A stretch of 64,000 nucleotides of DNA from Leclercia sp. AS011. GTDB lineage: Bacteria > Pseudomonadota > Gammaproteobacteria > Enterobacterales > Enterobacteriaceae. The notes beneath the pieces are model-generated. The model searched no databases and was not told the DNA's origin. It worked only from the letters and a program-made list of their open reading frames with translations. Position numbers and translations under genes: made by a program. Below, in pieces: positions 10,382 to 19,168 of this stretch. How positions within the stretch are numbered: position 1 is the stretch's first letter; each line of letters opens with the position of its first letter. The stretch lies in contig NZ_JBBCMA010000001.1 of assembly GCF_037152535.1 (NCBI RefSeq), positions 2,046,001 to 2,110,000 on the forward strand. Direction: 5' to 3'.

Positions 10382-10570
10382 CTACCTCACCTTTGCGGGC
10401 GTAACTGCCGCTTTTTCTATAAATATCATTATCGTTGCCGGAACTTCAGATGATTTTTGAATATAGAAAGACGCAACTGTGATGTAAAGGCTAAGCCCAT
10501 GGTGTCATACAGTTAAGGGCACTTTTCTGCCATAATGGCCGCCTTCGTTATTCTCTCCCTGGAGTGACCC
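10382..10570. promoter_or_regulatory. Divergent promoter region iaaA-gsi / moeA
   Basis: This 189-bp gap separates the divergent iaaA operon and moeA. The moeA side has a recognisable ribosome binding site (CTGGAGTGACCC before ATG). The iaaA side is AT-rich. TTTCTATA near 10413 and TATAGAAA near 10463 form an 8-bp inverted repeat across the region. I cannot assign exact -35/-10 boxes with confidence. Confidence 0.5.
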
Positions 10571-11803
10571 ATGGATTTTACCGCCGGACTGATGCCGCTT
10601 GAGACGGCACTCACCCAGATGCTCGATCGACTTTCCCCCCTGTCAGAGCAGGAAACCCTGCCGCTGCTGCGCTGTTTTGGCCGCGTGACCGCCGCCGACA
10701 TCGTCTCCCCCCTCAACGTACCGGGTTTTGATAACTCGGCGATGGACGGCTACGCCGTACGGCTGGCGGATCTGGCGGCAGGTGCCGCGCTGCCGGTGGC
10801 GGGTAAAGCCTTTGCCGGTCAACCCTTCCAGGGTGAATGGCCAGCCGGGAGCTGCATCCGCATCATGACCGGGGCCCCGGTACCTGCGGGTTGCGACGCG
10901 GTGGTGATGCAGGAGGAGACCGCGCAGAACGACGACGGCGTGCGCTTTACCGCCAGCGTGAAGCCGGGACAAAACATCCGTCGCAGCGGAGAGGACATTA
11001 CCCTGGGTGCCACCGTCTTCCCGGCGGGCACCCGGCTGACCGCAGCCGAGCTGCCGGTGCTGGCCTCACTGGGTATTGCGGAGATTGCCGTGGTGCGCAA
11101 GGTGCGGGTGGCGCTGTTCTCCACCGGCGACGAGCTTCAGCTCCCGGGCCAGCCGCTGGCCGAGGGGCAGATCTACGACACCAACCGTCTGGCGGTGCAC
11201 CTGATGCTGGAGCAGCTGGGCTGCGAGGTGATCAATCTCGGGATTATCCCGGACGATCCGCAAAAACTGCGTGACGCCTTTATTGAAGCGGATCGCGTGG
11301 CCGACGTGGTGCTCAGCTCCGGCGGCGTGTCGGTAGGCGAAGCGGACTACACCAAAACGATTCTCGATGAGCTGGGCGAGATTGGCTTCTGGAAGCTGGC
11401 CATCAAGCCGGGCAAACCTTTTGCCTTTGGCAAACTGCCGAACAGCTGGTTCTGCGGCCTGCCGGGGAACCCGGTCTCTGCGGCGCTGACGTTCTATCAG
11501 CTGGTGCAGCCGCTGCTGGCGAAGCTCTCCGGCAACCAGGGGCACGGCCTGCCCGCCCGCCAGCGCGTGCGCGCCGCCACCCGGCTGAAAAAATCACCGG
11601 GTCGTCTCGACTTCCAGCGCGGCATTCTGGCGCGTAACGCCGACGGCGAACTGGAGGTGCGTACCACCGGCCATCAGGGCTCGCATATTTTCAGCTCCTT
11701 CAGCCAGGGCAACTGCTTTATCGTGCTTGAGCGCGAGCGCGGCAACGTGGAAGCGGGCGAGTGGGTTGAGGTTGAGCCGTTTAACGCGCTGTTTGGGGGC
11801 TAA
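10571..11803 (+). CDS. moeA: Molybdopterin molybdotransferase MoeA
   Basis: The 410-residue product matches E. coli MoeA (411). Recognisable blocks are '[11 protein letters not shown]' (~58), '[35 protein letters not shown]', '[14 protein letters not shown]' in the MPT-binding domain and '[14 protein letters not shown]'. The enzyme inserts molybdenum into adenylated molybdopterin in the cytoplasm. The stop is separated from the moeB start by only two bases, so the two are one operon. Confidence 0.97.
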   Translation: MDFTAGLMPLETALTQMLDRLSPLSEQETLPLLRCFGRVTAADIVSPLNVPGFDNSAMDGYAVRLADLAAGAALPVAGKAFAGQPFQGEWPAGSCIRIMTGAPVPAGCDAVVMQEETAQNDDGVRFTASVKPGQNIRRSGEDITLGATVFPAGTRLTAAELPVLASLGIAEIAVVRKVRVALFSTGDELQLPGQPLAEGQIYDTNRLAVHLMLEQLGCEVINLGIIPDDPQKLRDAFIEADRVADVVLSSGGVSVGEADYTKTILDELGEIGFWKLAIKPGKPFAFGKLPNSWFCGLPGNPVSAALTFYQLVQPLLAKLSGNQGHGLPARQRVRAATRLKKSPGRLDFQRGILARNADGELEVRTTGHQGSHIFSSFSQGNCFIVLERERGNVEAGEWVEVEPFNALFGG

Positions 11804-11805
11804 CC

Positions 11806-12558
11806 ATGACGGTGGAACTGAGCGACCAGGAGATGCTGCGCTACAATCGCCAGATTGTACTGCGCGGCTTTGATTTCGACGGGCAGGAAGCGTTGAAAGC
11901 GGCCAACGTGCTGGTGGTCGGCCTCGGCGGGCTGGGCTGCGCGGCGGCGCAGTATCTGGCGGCGGCAGGCGTTGGGCGCATGACGCTGCTCGATTTCGAC
12001 ACCGTGTCGGTGTCCAATCTGCAACGCCAGACCCTGCACAGTGACGCGACGGTTGACCAGCCGAAGGTGGTGTCGGCCCATGCGGCGCTGACGCGCATCA
12101 ACCCCAACGTTCAGTTCACCCTGATTGACGCCATGCTGGACGACGACGCGCTGTTTGCGCAGATTGCTCTGCACGATCTGGTGCTCGACTGCACCGACAA
12201 CGTCGCTATCCGTAATCAGCTCAACGCGGGCTGTTTTGCCCATAAAACCCCGCTGGTTTCCGGGGCGGCGATCCGCATGGAGGGGCAGATCAGCGTCTTC
12301 ACTTACGCCGAGGGTGACCCCTGCTACCGCTGCCTGAGCCGCCTGTTTGGCGAGAACGCCCTGACCTGCGTGGAAGCCGGGGTGATGGCCCCGCTGGTGG
12401 GGGTGATAGGTTCGATGCAGGCGATGGAAGCCATCAAGGTGTTGACCCGTTACGGCACGCCCGCAGCGGGGAAAATCGTGATGTACGATGCGATGACCTG
12501 CCAGTTCCGCGAGATGAAGCTGATGCGTAACCCGGGGTGTGAGGTTTGTAGCCAGTAA
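11806..12558 (+). CDS. moeB: Molybdopterin-synthase adenylyltransferase MoeB
   Basis: This 250-residue E1-like (ThiF family) enzyme has the nucleotide-binding glycine loop GLGGLGCAAAQYL (~40), the 'LLDFDTVSVSNLQRQTL' segment, 'DCTDNVAIRNQLN' and two CxxC pairs (CYRCLSR and CEVCSQ at the extreme C-terminus) that bind zinc. It adenylates the C-terminal glycine of MoaD before sulfur transfer. It is co-transcribed with moeA and ends at a REP pair. Confidence 0.97.
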   Translation: MTVELSDQEMLRYNRQIVLRGFDFDGQEALKAANVLVVGLGGLGCAAAQYLAAAGVGRMTLLDFDTVSVSNLQRQTLHSDATVDQPKVVSAHAALTRINPNVQFTLIDAMLDDDALFAQIALHDLVLDCTDNVAIRNQLNAGCFAHKTPLVSGAAIRMEGQISVFTYAEGDPCYRCLSRLFGENALTCVEAGVMAPLVGVIGSMQAMEAIKVLTRYGTPAAGKIVMYDAMTCQFREMKLMRNPGCEVCSQ

Positions 12559-12562
12559 AAAA

Positions 12563-12642
12563 GTCGGGTGGCGGCTTCGCCTTACCCGACCTACAACGGC
12601 TCGAACGTAGGCCGGGTAAGCGCCAGCGCCACCCGGCAAACC
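12563..12642. repeat. REP pair between convergent moeB and fsaA
   Basis: Two REP units in opposite orientation (GTCGGGTGGCGGCTTCGCCT core at about 12564-12593 and TAGGCCGGGTAAGCGCCAGC core at about 12607-12640) form stable hairpins between the ends of moeB and fsaA. They may serve as a bidirectional transcript end. Confidence 0.88.
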
Positions 12643-12644
12643 CG

Positions 12645-13307
12645 TCAGATAGACGTCCGTCCAAACGCCCCCTGCCAGTCCTGCTCGAACTTCGCAATGG
12701 CCGCATCCACCGCCGGAGAGGTAATCAACTGTTGGGCCACGTCCAGCGGCAGGGTGATGGATTCACAGCCTGCCAGCAGGCAATCCAGCGCCTGGCGCGG
12801 GGTTTTGAAGCTCGCCGCCAGCACTTTTGACTGGGGCGCGTGGAGCGTCAGCAGCTGCTGCAGCTCGGCCACCGTCTGGATCCCGTCTCCGCCCTGAGCA
12901 TCCACGCGGTTCACGTACGGGGCGACATACTCCGCCCCCGCCAGCGCCGCCAGCATCCCCTGCGCCGCGCTGTAGACCGCAGTCCCCAGGGTCGGCACCC
13001 CTTGCGCTTTCAGCATTTTGATGGCCGCCAGCCCTTCCGCCGTGACCGGCACTTTCACCACCAGATCGGCAACGATACCGCGCAGCTTCAGCGCGTCTTC
13101 CACCATCCCTTCGGCAGTGGGGGCCATCACCTGGGCAAACAGACGCCCCTGACCGCCCATCGCCTCCTGCAGCTGAGGCAGTAACACCTCGATCGGCGTT
13201 TTGCCTGCGGCAACAATGCTTGGGTTAGTGGTGACGCCAGCCAGCGGAAACACGCGGGCCAGTTTTTTAACAGCAACAACGTCAGATGTGTCGAGATACA
13301 GTTCCAT
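12645..13307 (-). CDS. fsaA: Fructose-6-phosphate aldolase FsaA
   Basis: The 220-residue protein is the same length as E. coli FsaA. It is a transaldolase-like TIM barrel with the Schiff-base Lys85 in '[15 protein letters not shown]', '[15 protein letters not shown]' and the C-terminal '[15 protein letters not shown]'. It cleaves fructose-6-phosphate-like ketoses to glyceraldehyde-3-phosphate and dihydroxyacetone. Recent work on the E. coli homologues assigns it the cleavage of 1-deoxyfructose-6-phosphate made by YbiW (anhydroglycolysis). It is divergent from ybiYW across a 127-bp region carrying FNR-like and inverted-repeat sites, which suits shared control. Confidence 0.97.
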   Translation of the reverse strand: MELYLDTSDVVAVKKLARVFPLAGVTTNPSIVAAGKTPIEVLLPQLQEAMGGQGRLFAQVMAPTAEGMVEDALKLRGIVADLVVKVPVTAEGLAAIKMLKAQGVPTLGTAVYSAAQGMLAALAGAEYVAPYVNRVDAQGGDGIQTVAELQQLLTLHAPQSKVLAASFKTPRQALDCLLAGCESITLPLDVAQQLITSPAVDAAIAKFEQDWQGAFGRTSI

Positions 13308-13366
13308 GATCGGGTCCTCAAAAATGACTATGCCGTAACCCTATCACGGTAAAACCTGCCCCGGAG

Positions 13367-13380
13367 TTGATTTGCGTCAA
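13367..13380 (+). promoter_or_regulatory. FNR-like box upstream of ybiY-ybiW
   Basis: TTGATTTGCGTCAA matches the FNR consensus TTGAT-N4-ATCAA at nine of ten positions. It sits 54 bp before the ybiY start codon, where an activator of an oxygen-sensitive glycyl radical system would be expected. Confidence 0.62.
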
Positions 13381-13384
13381 GATA

Positions 13385-13400
13385 ACTTTCATTCGAAAGT
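13385..13400. promoter_or_regulatory. Inverted-repeat operator, copy 1 (fsaA/ybiY)
   Basis: ACTTTC-ATTC-GAAAGT is a perfect 6-bp inverted repeat with a 4-nt centre. It begins four bases after the FNR-like box and ends 34 bp before ybiY. Near-identical 16-mers occur at 16856-16871 and 17877-17892. Confidence 0.7.
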
Positions 13401-13434
13401 AATTTAATCTTCATACGCAACAAGAGGCGACATT

Positions 13435-14334
13435 ATGATCTTCAACATTCAGCGTTATTCGACCCACGACGGCCCTGGTATTCGTACCGTGGTCTTTATG
13501 AAAGGCTGCTCGCTGGGCTGCCGCTGGTGTCAGAATCCGGAGAGCCGCGCCCGGTCGCGGGACCTGCTGTTCGACGCTCGCCTGTGTCTGGAGGGGTGCA
13601 ACCTCTGTCAGCAAAAAGCGCCTGCGGTCATCGACCGGACGCTGAATGGCCTGGTGATCCACCGCGAAAAACTCGACGACGGTCATCTGGATGCCCTCAC
13701 CGACTGCTGCCCGACCCAGGCCCTGACCGTCTGCGGCGAGGAGCAGCAGGTGGAGGAGATTATGGCCACCGTCCTGCGTGATAAACCCTTTTACGATCGC
13801 AGCGGCGGCGGGATCACCCTCTCCGGCGGCGAACCCTTTATGAACCCGGACCTGGCGCGTCAGCTGTTCCAGACCAGCCACGATCAGGGCATTCACACCG
13901 CGGTGGAAACCTGCCTGCATGTGCCCTGGCACTATATCGAGCCGTCATTACCTTACATCGATCTGTTTCTCGCTGACCTGAAACATGTGGACAGCGCGGT
14001 GTTTAAGCAGTGGACCGACGGCTCCGCCAGACGGGTGCTGGATAACCTCAAACGCCTGGCCGCGGCGGGAAAACAGCTCACCATTCGCGTGCCGCTGATC
14101 CAGGGCTTTAACGCCGATGAGGCCTCGATTACCGCCATCACCAATTTTGCCGCCGACGAACTGAACGTCCGCGACATCCATTTTTTGCCGTACCACACGC
14201 TGGGCATGAACAAATACACCCTGCTCGGCCAACCCTACTCTGCCCCAGATAAACCGCTCGATAACCCTGCTTTACTGGGCTTTGCCCGGCAGTATGCCGC
14301 CCGGAAAGGGTTAACCGCGACCTTACGAGGATAA
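13435..14334 (+). CDS. ybiY: Radical-SAM activating enzyme for glycyl radical enzyme YbiW
   Basis: The 299-residue protein has the pyruvate-formate-lyase-activase layout. '[15 protein letters not shown]' is followed by the radical SAM motif CSLGCRWC (Cys25, 29, 32), then a Cys-rich insert (CLEGCNLC and DCCPTQAL), and the '[13 protein letters not shown]' SAM-binding GGE motif. It generates the glycyl radical on its partner by SAM cleavage in the cytoplasm. The insert has fewer Cys than a standard ferredoxin pair but resembles E. coli YbiY. It is separated by four bases from the ybiW start, so the two are co-translated. Confidence 0.95.
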   Translation: MIFNIQRYSTHDGPGIRTVVFMKGCSLGCRWCQNPESRARSRDLLFDARLCLEGCNLCQQKAPAVIDRTLNGLVIHREKLDDGHLDALTDCCPTQALTVCGEEQQVEEIMATVLRDKPFYDRSGGGITLSGGEPFMNPDLARQLFQTSHDQGIHTAVETCLHVPWHYIEPSLPYIDLFLADLKHVDSAVFKQWTDGSARRVLDNLKRLAAAGKQLTIRVPLIQGFNADEASITAITNFAADELNVRDIHFLPYHTLGMNKYTLLGQPYSAPDKPLDNPALLGFARQYAARKGLTATLRG

Positions 14335-14338
14335 TATT

Positions 14339-16771
14339 ATGACACAGCTGAATCTTACTACCCTGAGCGATCGCATTAAGGCACATAAAACGGCCCTGGT
14401 CCACATCGTTAAGCCGCCGGTCTGTACCGAGCGTGCGCAGCACTACACCGAAATGTACCAGCAGCACATGGACAAGCCGATCCCGGTACGTCGCGCCCTG
14501 GCGCTGGCGCATCACCTGGCCGAGCGCACCATCTGGATCAAACATGACGAGCTGATTATCGGCAACCAGGCCAGCGAAGTGCGCGCCGCGCCGATCTTCC
14601 CGGAATACACCGTCTCCTGGATTGAGAAAGAGATCGACGATCTCGCCGACCGCCCGGGCGCGGGCTTTGCGGTGAGCGAAGAGAACAAACGCGTTCTGCA
14701 TGAGCTCTGCCCATGGTGGCGTGGCCAGACGGTGCAGGATCGCTGCTACGGTATGTTCACCGACGAACAGAAAGGTCTGCTGGAAACCGGCATTATCAAA
14801 GCCGAAGGCAACATGACCTCCGGCGATGCGCACCTGGCGGTGAACTTCCCGCTGGTACTGGAGAAAGGCCTCGACGGCTTGCGCCACAAGGTGGACGAGC
14901 GCCGCTCCCGCATTAACCTCACCTGCCTGGAAGATCTGCACGGCGACCAGTTCCTGAAAGCGATTGATATCGTGCTGGAAGCGGTGAGTCTGCATATCGA
15001 ACGCTTTGCCGATCTGGCGCGTGAGATGGCTTCAACCGAAACCCGTGAAAGCCGCCGCGACGAGCTGCTGGCAATAGCGGAAAACTGCGATGTGATTGCT
15101 CACGAGCCGCCAAAAACCTTCTGGCAGGCGCTGCAGCTGTGCTACTTCATCCAGCTGATTTTGCAGATTGAGTCCAACGGCCACTCGGTGTCGTTTGCCC
15201 GTATGGACCAGTATCTCTATCCGTACTACCGTCGCGACGTGGAGCTGAACCAGACCCTGGATCGTGAGCACGCCATTGAGCTGCTGCACAGCTGCTGGCT
15301 GAAGCTGCTGGAAGTGAACAAGATCCGCTCCGGCTCGCACTCCAAAGCCTCTGCTGGCAGCCCGCTGTACCAGAACGTCACCATCGGCGGCCAGACGCTG
15401 GTCAACGGTGAACCGATGGACGCGGTCAACCCGCTCTCCTACGCCATTCTGGAGTCCTGCGGCCGTCTGCGCTCCACCCAGCCAAACCTGAGCGTGCGCT
15501 ACCACGCGGGCATGAGCAACGACTTCCTCGACGCCTGCGTGCAGGTGATCCGTTGCGGCTTCGGGATGCCTGCCTTCAATAACGATGAGATCGTGATCCC
15601 GGAATTCATCAAGCTCGGCATCGAAAAAGCGGATGCCTACGACTACGCCGCCATCGGCTGTATCGAAACCGCGGTCGGCGGCAAGTGGGGCTACCGCTGC
15701 ACCGGCATGAGCTTTATCAACTTCGCCCGGGTGATGCTGGCGGCGCTGGAAGGCGGCCGCGATGCCACCAGCGGTAAAGTGTTCCTGCCGCAGGTCAAAG
15801 CCCTTTCCGAAGGCAACTTTAATAACTTCGACGAGGTGATGGCCGCCTGGGATCGCCAGATCAAATACTACACCCGCAAATCCATTGAGATTGAGTACGT
15901 GGTGGACACCATGCTGGAAGAAAACGTCCACGACATTCTCTGCTCGGCGCTGGTAGACGACTGCATTGAGCGCGCGAAGAGCATCAAGCAGGGCGGCGCG
16001 AAGTATGACTGGGTCTCCGGCCTGCAGGTGGGGATCGCCAACCTCGGTAACAGCCTGGCGGCGGTGAAGAAGCTGGTCTTCGATCAGGGCGCTATCGGTC
16101 AGCAGCAGCTGGCCGCGGCGCTGGCGGATGACTTTGAGGGGCTGACCCACGAACAGCTGCGTCAGCGTCTGATCAACGGCGCACCGAAGTACGGTAACGA
16201 CGATGACAGCGTGGATCTGCTGCTGGCTCGCGCCTATCAGACTTACATCGAGGAGCTGAAGCAGTACCACAACCCGCGCTACGGCCGCGGCCCGATCGGC
16301 GGCAACTACTACGCCGGCACCTCGTCTATCTCCGCCAACGTACCTTTTGGTGCGGCGACCATGGCGACACCGGACGGGCGTAAAGCGCACACTCCGCTGG
16401 CGGAAGGGGCAAGCCCGTCTTCCGGTACCGACCACCTCGGCCCGACGGCGGTCATTGGCTCTGTCGGCAAACTGCCCACCGAAGCCATTCTGGGTGGCGT
16501 GCTGCTGAACCAGAAGCTCAACCCGGCGACGCTGGATAACGACAGCGACCGCCAGAAGCTGATGGTGCTGCTGCGCACCTTCTTCGAGGTGCATAAAGGC
16601 TGGCACATCCAGTACAACATCGTCTCCCGCGAGACGCTGCTGGACGCGAAGAAACACCCGGACCAGTATCGTGACCTGGTGGTACGTGTGGCGGGTTACT
16701 CGGCGTTCTTCACCGCCCTGTCGCCGGATGCGCAGGACGATATTATCGCCCGTACCGAGCATACGCTGTAA
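14339..16771 (+). CDS. ybiW: Glycyl radical enzyme YbiW (reported 1,5-anhydroglucitol-6-phosphate lyase)
   Basis: The 810-residue protein equals E. coli YbiW in length. It shows the PFL-like barrel, the catalytic thiyl Cys441 in 'AAIGCIETAVGGKWG' (Cys followed by Ile and a Glu two positions on, as in dehydratase-type rather than formate-lyase GREs, which have Cys-Cys), and the glycyl radical motif 'VRVAGYSAFF' with Gly786. The E. coli enzyme was recently reported to open 1,5-anhydroglucitol-6-phosphate to 1-deoxyfructose-6-phosphate, which FsaA then cleaves. The adjacency of fsaA and ybiY supports the same role here. The enzyme works only without oxygen, which fits the upstream FNR-like box. 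Confidence 0.95.
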   Translation: MTQLNLTTLSDRIKAHKTALVHIVKPPVCTERAQHYTEMYQQHMDKPIPVRRALALAHHLAERTIWIKHDELIIGNQASEVRAAPIFPEYTVSWIEKEIDDLADRPGAGFAVSEENKRVLHELCPWWRGQTVQDRCYGMFTDEQKGLLETGIIKAEGNMTSGDAHLAVNFPLVLEKGLDGLRHKVDERRSRINLTCLEDLHGDQFLKAIDIVLEAVSLHIERFADLAREMASTETRESRRDELLAIAENCDVIAHEPPKTFWQALQLCYFIQLILQIESNGHSVSFARMDQYLYPYYRRDVELNQTLDREHAIELLHSCWLKLLEVNKIRSGSHSKASAGSPLYQNVTIGGQTLVNGEPMDAVNPLSYAILESCGRLRSTQPNLSVRYHAGMSNDFLDACVQVIRCGFGMPAFNNDEIVIPEFIKLGIEKADAYDYAAIGCIETAVGGKWGYRCTGMSFINFARVMLAALEGGRDATSGKVFLPQVKALSEGNFNNFDEVMAAWDRQIKYYTRKSIEIEYVVDTMLEENVHDILCSALVDDCIERAKSIKQGGAKYDWVSGLQVGIANLGNSLAAVKKLVFDQGAIGQQQLAAALADDFEGLTHEQLRQRLINGAPKYGNDDDSVDLLLARAYQTYIEELKQYHNPRYGRGPIGGNYYAGTSSISANVPFGAATMATPDGRKAHTPLAEGASPSSGTDHLGPTAVIGSVGKLPTEAILGGVLLNQKLNPATLDNDSDRQKLMVLLRTFFEVHKGWHIQYNIVSRETLLDAKKHPDQYRDLVVRVAGYSAFFTALSPDAQDDIIARTEHTL

Positions 16772-16775
16772 AAAA

Positions 16776-16851
16776 ACGCCCGGTGGCGCTGCGCTTACCG
16801 GGCCTACAATTCTCCCCGTAGGCCGGGTAAGGCGAAGCCCCCACCCGGCTT
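16776..16851. repeat. REP pair between ybiW and ybiV
   Basis: Two opposite REP units (core GCCCGGTGGCGCTGCGCTTA near 16779-16806, and GTAGGCCGGGTAAGGCGAAG near 16818-16848) lie directly after the ybiW stop. Their position separates ybiYW transcription from the ybiV promoter. Confidence 0.88.
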
Positions 16852-16855
16852 TCTG

Positions 16856-16871
16856 ACTTTCATTCGAAATT
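16856..16871. promoter_or_regulatory. Inverted-repeat operator, copy 2 (ybiV)
   Basis: ACTTTCATTCGAAATT differs from the copy before ybiY at one of 16 positions. It lies 67 bp upstream of the ybiV start codon, between the REP pair and the gene. Confidence 0.65.
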
Positions 16872-16938
16872 AAATTTGTGCTCCACGTCACCTTGTTATT
16901 AGAATGTTTCAATACGCAGTGATTCAGGAGCGCAATGT

Positions 16939-17754
16939 ATGACCGTAAAAGTTATCGTCACCGATATGGACGGAACTTTCCTTGATGATGCCAAGCAGTA
17001 CGATCGAGACCGCTTTCAGGCACAGTTTGAGCAGCTTAAAGCCCGTAATATCGAATTCGTTGTCGCCAGCGGCAACCAGTATTACCAGCTGATCTCCTTC
17101 TTCCCGGAGCTGAAATCGCAGATCTCTTTTGTGGCGGAAAACGGCGCACTGGTGTTCGATCACGGCGAGCAGATTTTCCATGGCGAGCTGACGAAGCACG
17201 AGTCGCAGATTGTGATTGGCGAGCTGCTGAAAGACCCCGCCCTGAACTTCGTTGCCTGCGGGCTGGAAAGCGCTTACGTCAGCGACCAGGCACCCGAGGC
17301 GTTCGTCGCGCTGATGTCAAAACACTACCATCGCTTAAAACGCGTCAGCGACTATCGTGACATTGACGACGTGCTGTTTAAGTTCTCCCTGAACCTGCCC
17401 GACAGCGATATCCCGAACCTGATTGACGCTCTGCACGTCTCTCTCGACGGCATCATGAAGCCGGTGACCAGCGGATTTGGTTTTGTCGATCTGATCATTC
17501 CCGGCCTGCATAAAGCCAACGGCCTCAGCCGCCTGCTGAAGCGCTGGCATATCTCCCCGCAGGCGTGCGTGGCGATTGGCGACAGCGGTAACGACGCCGA
17601 AATGCTGAAGTTTGCCCACTACTCCTTTGCGATGGGCAACGCGGGCGAGAGCATTAAAGCCCTCACCCGCTATCAGACCGACGACAATAACCACCAGGGC
17701 GCGCTGAATGTGATTCAGGCCGTCCTCGATAACACCCCGCCTTTCAGCCACTGA
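16939..17754 (+). CDS. ybiV: HAD-IIB sugar phosphatase YbiV (SupH)
   Basis: The 271-residue protein has the same length as E. coli YbiV. It shows the HAD motifs in order: motif I '[11 protein letters not shown]' (nucleophile Asp9, acid Asp11), motif II '[11 protein letters not shown]', a Lys before the cap ('[13 protein letters not shown]') and motif IV '[12 protein letters not shown]'. YbiV homologues hydrolyse sugar phosphates such as fructose-1-phosphate and ribose-5-phosphate. Because it shares an operator with ybiYW, I infer that it may trim phosphosugars of the anhydrosugar pathway. A hairpin (17761-17780) follows the stop. Confidence 0.95.
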   Translation: MTVKVIVTDMDGTFLDDAKQYDRDRFQAQFEQLKARNIEFVVASGNQYYQLISFFPELKSQISFVAENGALVFDHGEQIFHGELTKHESQIVIGELLKDPALNFVACGLESAYVSDQAPEAFVALMSKHYHRLKRVSDYRDIDDVLFKFSLNLPDSDIPNLIDALHVSLDGIMKPVTSGFGFVDLIIPGLHKANGLSRLLKRWHISPQACVAIGDSGNDAEMLKFAHYSFAMGNAGESIKALTRYQTDDNNHQGALNVIQAVLDNTPPFSH

Positions 17755-17760
17755 TCCTCC

Positions 17761-17780
17761 CGCCGGAGCCTGCTCCGGCG
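17761..17780 (+). terminator. Hairpin after ybiV
   Basis: A perfect 8-bp stem CGCCGGAG / CTCCGGCG with a CCTG loop lies six bases after the stop. A pyrimidine-rich but not pure-T tail follows. Confidence 0.55.
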
Positions 17781-17876
17781 AACCTCTCCTCTTTCTCTCC
17801 GGGTTGTGCACTTCATCAAGTTTTTTAACTTGCTTTAACTTATTTTTAACCTAAAGTATCACTTGTAATCACTTTT

Positions 17877-17892
17877 ACTTTCGAATGAAAGA
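17877..17892. promoter_or_regulatory. Inverted-repeat operator, copy 3 (ybiU)
   Basis: ACTTTCGAATGAAAGA is the reverse complement of TCTTTCATTCGAAAGT, one mismatch from the ybiY copy. It ends 13 bp before the ybiU start codon, overlapping the leader, so repression is more likely than activation. Confidence 0.68.
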
Positions 17893-17905
17893 TAGCGAGG
17901 CTGTT

Positions 17906-19168
17906 ATGTCCTTAACCTTTACCAGTGAAACCTTGCCTGCCGACCACAAAGCGGCGATCCGCCAGATGAAACGCGAGCTGCGGGCGCAGATCGGCGACGT
18001 GCAGGCGGTGTTCAATCGCCTGAGCGATAAGATTGCCAGCCGGGTGGCAGAAATTAACGCCCTGAAAAGCAAAGGCGATCCTGTCTGGCCGGTGATCCCC
18101 TTTGCCGACGTGCAGAGCGGTAACATCAGCCCGGAACAGCGCGAGGCGGTTAAGCGCCGCGGCTGTGCGGTGATCAAAGGTCATTTCCCGCGTGAGCAGG
18201 CGCTGGCGTGGGATAACGCGATGCTCGACTATCTGGATCTCAACCGTTTTGATGAGGTTTACAAAGGCCCGGGGGATAACTTCTTCGGCAGCCTGGCCGC
18301 GTCGCGCCCGGAGATCTACCCGATCTACTGGTCACACGCGCAGATGGAGGCCCGCCAGAGCGAGCGGATGGCGCAGGTGCAGTCGTTCCTGAACCGTCTG
18401 TGGACCTTTGAAAGCAACGGCAAACAGTGGTTCAACCCGGACGTGAGCGTGATCTACCCGGATCGCATTCGCCGCCGTCCGCCGGGAACCACCTCGAAAG
18501 GCCTCGGAGCGCACACCGACTCCGGCGCGCTGGAGCGCTGGCTGCTTCCGGCCTATCAGCAGGTCTTCGCCCGGGTGTTTGATGGCAATGTCGATCAGTA
18601 CGATCCGTGGAATGCCGCGCACCGTACTGAAGTGGAAGAGTACACCGTGGATAACACCACCAAGTGCTCAGTGTTCCGCACCTTCCAGGGCTGGACCGCG
18701 CTCTCCGACATGATCCCGGATCAAGGCCTGCTGCACGTGGTGCCGATCCCGGAGGCGATGGCGTATATCCTGCTGCGTCCGCTGCTGGACGACGTGCCGG
18801 AAGATGAACTCTGCGGCGTGGCACCGGGGCGCGTACTGCCGATCTCGGAGAAGTGGCATCCGCTGCTGATCGAAGCCTTAACCAGCATTCCGGCGCTGGA
18901 AGCGGGTGATTCCGTATGGTGGCACTGCGATGTGATCCACTCGGTGGCCCCGGTTGAGAACCAGCAGGGCTGGGGCAACGTGATGTACATCCCGGCGGCA
19001 CCGATGTGCGAGAAAAACCTCGCCTACGCGAAGAAGGTCAAAGCGGCGCTGGAAACCGGCGCCTCGCCGGGGGATTTCCCGCGCGAGGATTATGAGGCTG
19101 ACTGGCAGTCGCGCTTCACCACAGCTGATTTGAACATCCACGGCAAGCGCGCGCTGGGCATGGCTTAA
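17906..19168 (+). CDS. ybiU: DUF1479 family protein YbiU
   Basis: The start at 17906 (GCGAGG upstream) gives 420 residues, one fewer than E. coli YbiU. The protein looks like a cupin or 2-oxoglutarate-dioxygenase-like jelly roll: 'LGAHTDSGALERW' offers His and Asp ligands, and 'DSVWWHCDVIHSVAPVEN' offers a distal His and the strand seen in such folds. No activity is established. Its stop shares the bases TTAA with the stop of the convergent LacI-type gene. The shared operator puts it with ybiYW and ybiV, a context I consider the best clue to its job. A start at 17885 lies inside the operator and is rejected. Confidence 0.92.
   Translation: MSLTFTSETLPADHKAAIRQMKRELRAQIGDVQAVFNRLSDKIASRVAEINALKSKGDPVWPVIPFADVQSGNISPEQREAVKRRGCAVIKGHFPREQALAWDNAMLDYLDLNRFDEVYKGPGDNFFGSLAASRPEIYPIYWSHAQMEARQSERMAQVQSFLNRLWTFESNGKQWFNPDVSVIYPDRIRRRPPGTTSKGLGAHTDSGALERWLLPAYQQVFARVFDGNVDQYDPWNAAHRTEVEEYTVDNTTKCSVFRTFQGWTALSDMIPDQGLLHVVPIPEAMAYILLRPLLDDVPEDELCGVAPGRVLPISEKWHPLLIEALTSIPALEAGDSVWWHCDVIHSVAPVENQQGWGNVMYIPAAPMCEKNLAYAKKVKAALETGASPGDFPREDYEADWQSRFTTADLNIHGKRALGMA

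Noticed and set aside
15032..16912. Open frame of 626 codons on the minus strand inside ybiW
   Set aside because: It is a GC-driven shadow of the clearly conserved ybiW frame; the peptide is His/Arg/Val-rich with no motif and no ribosome binding site.
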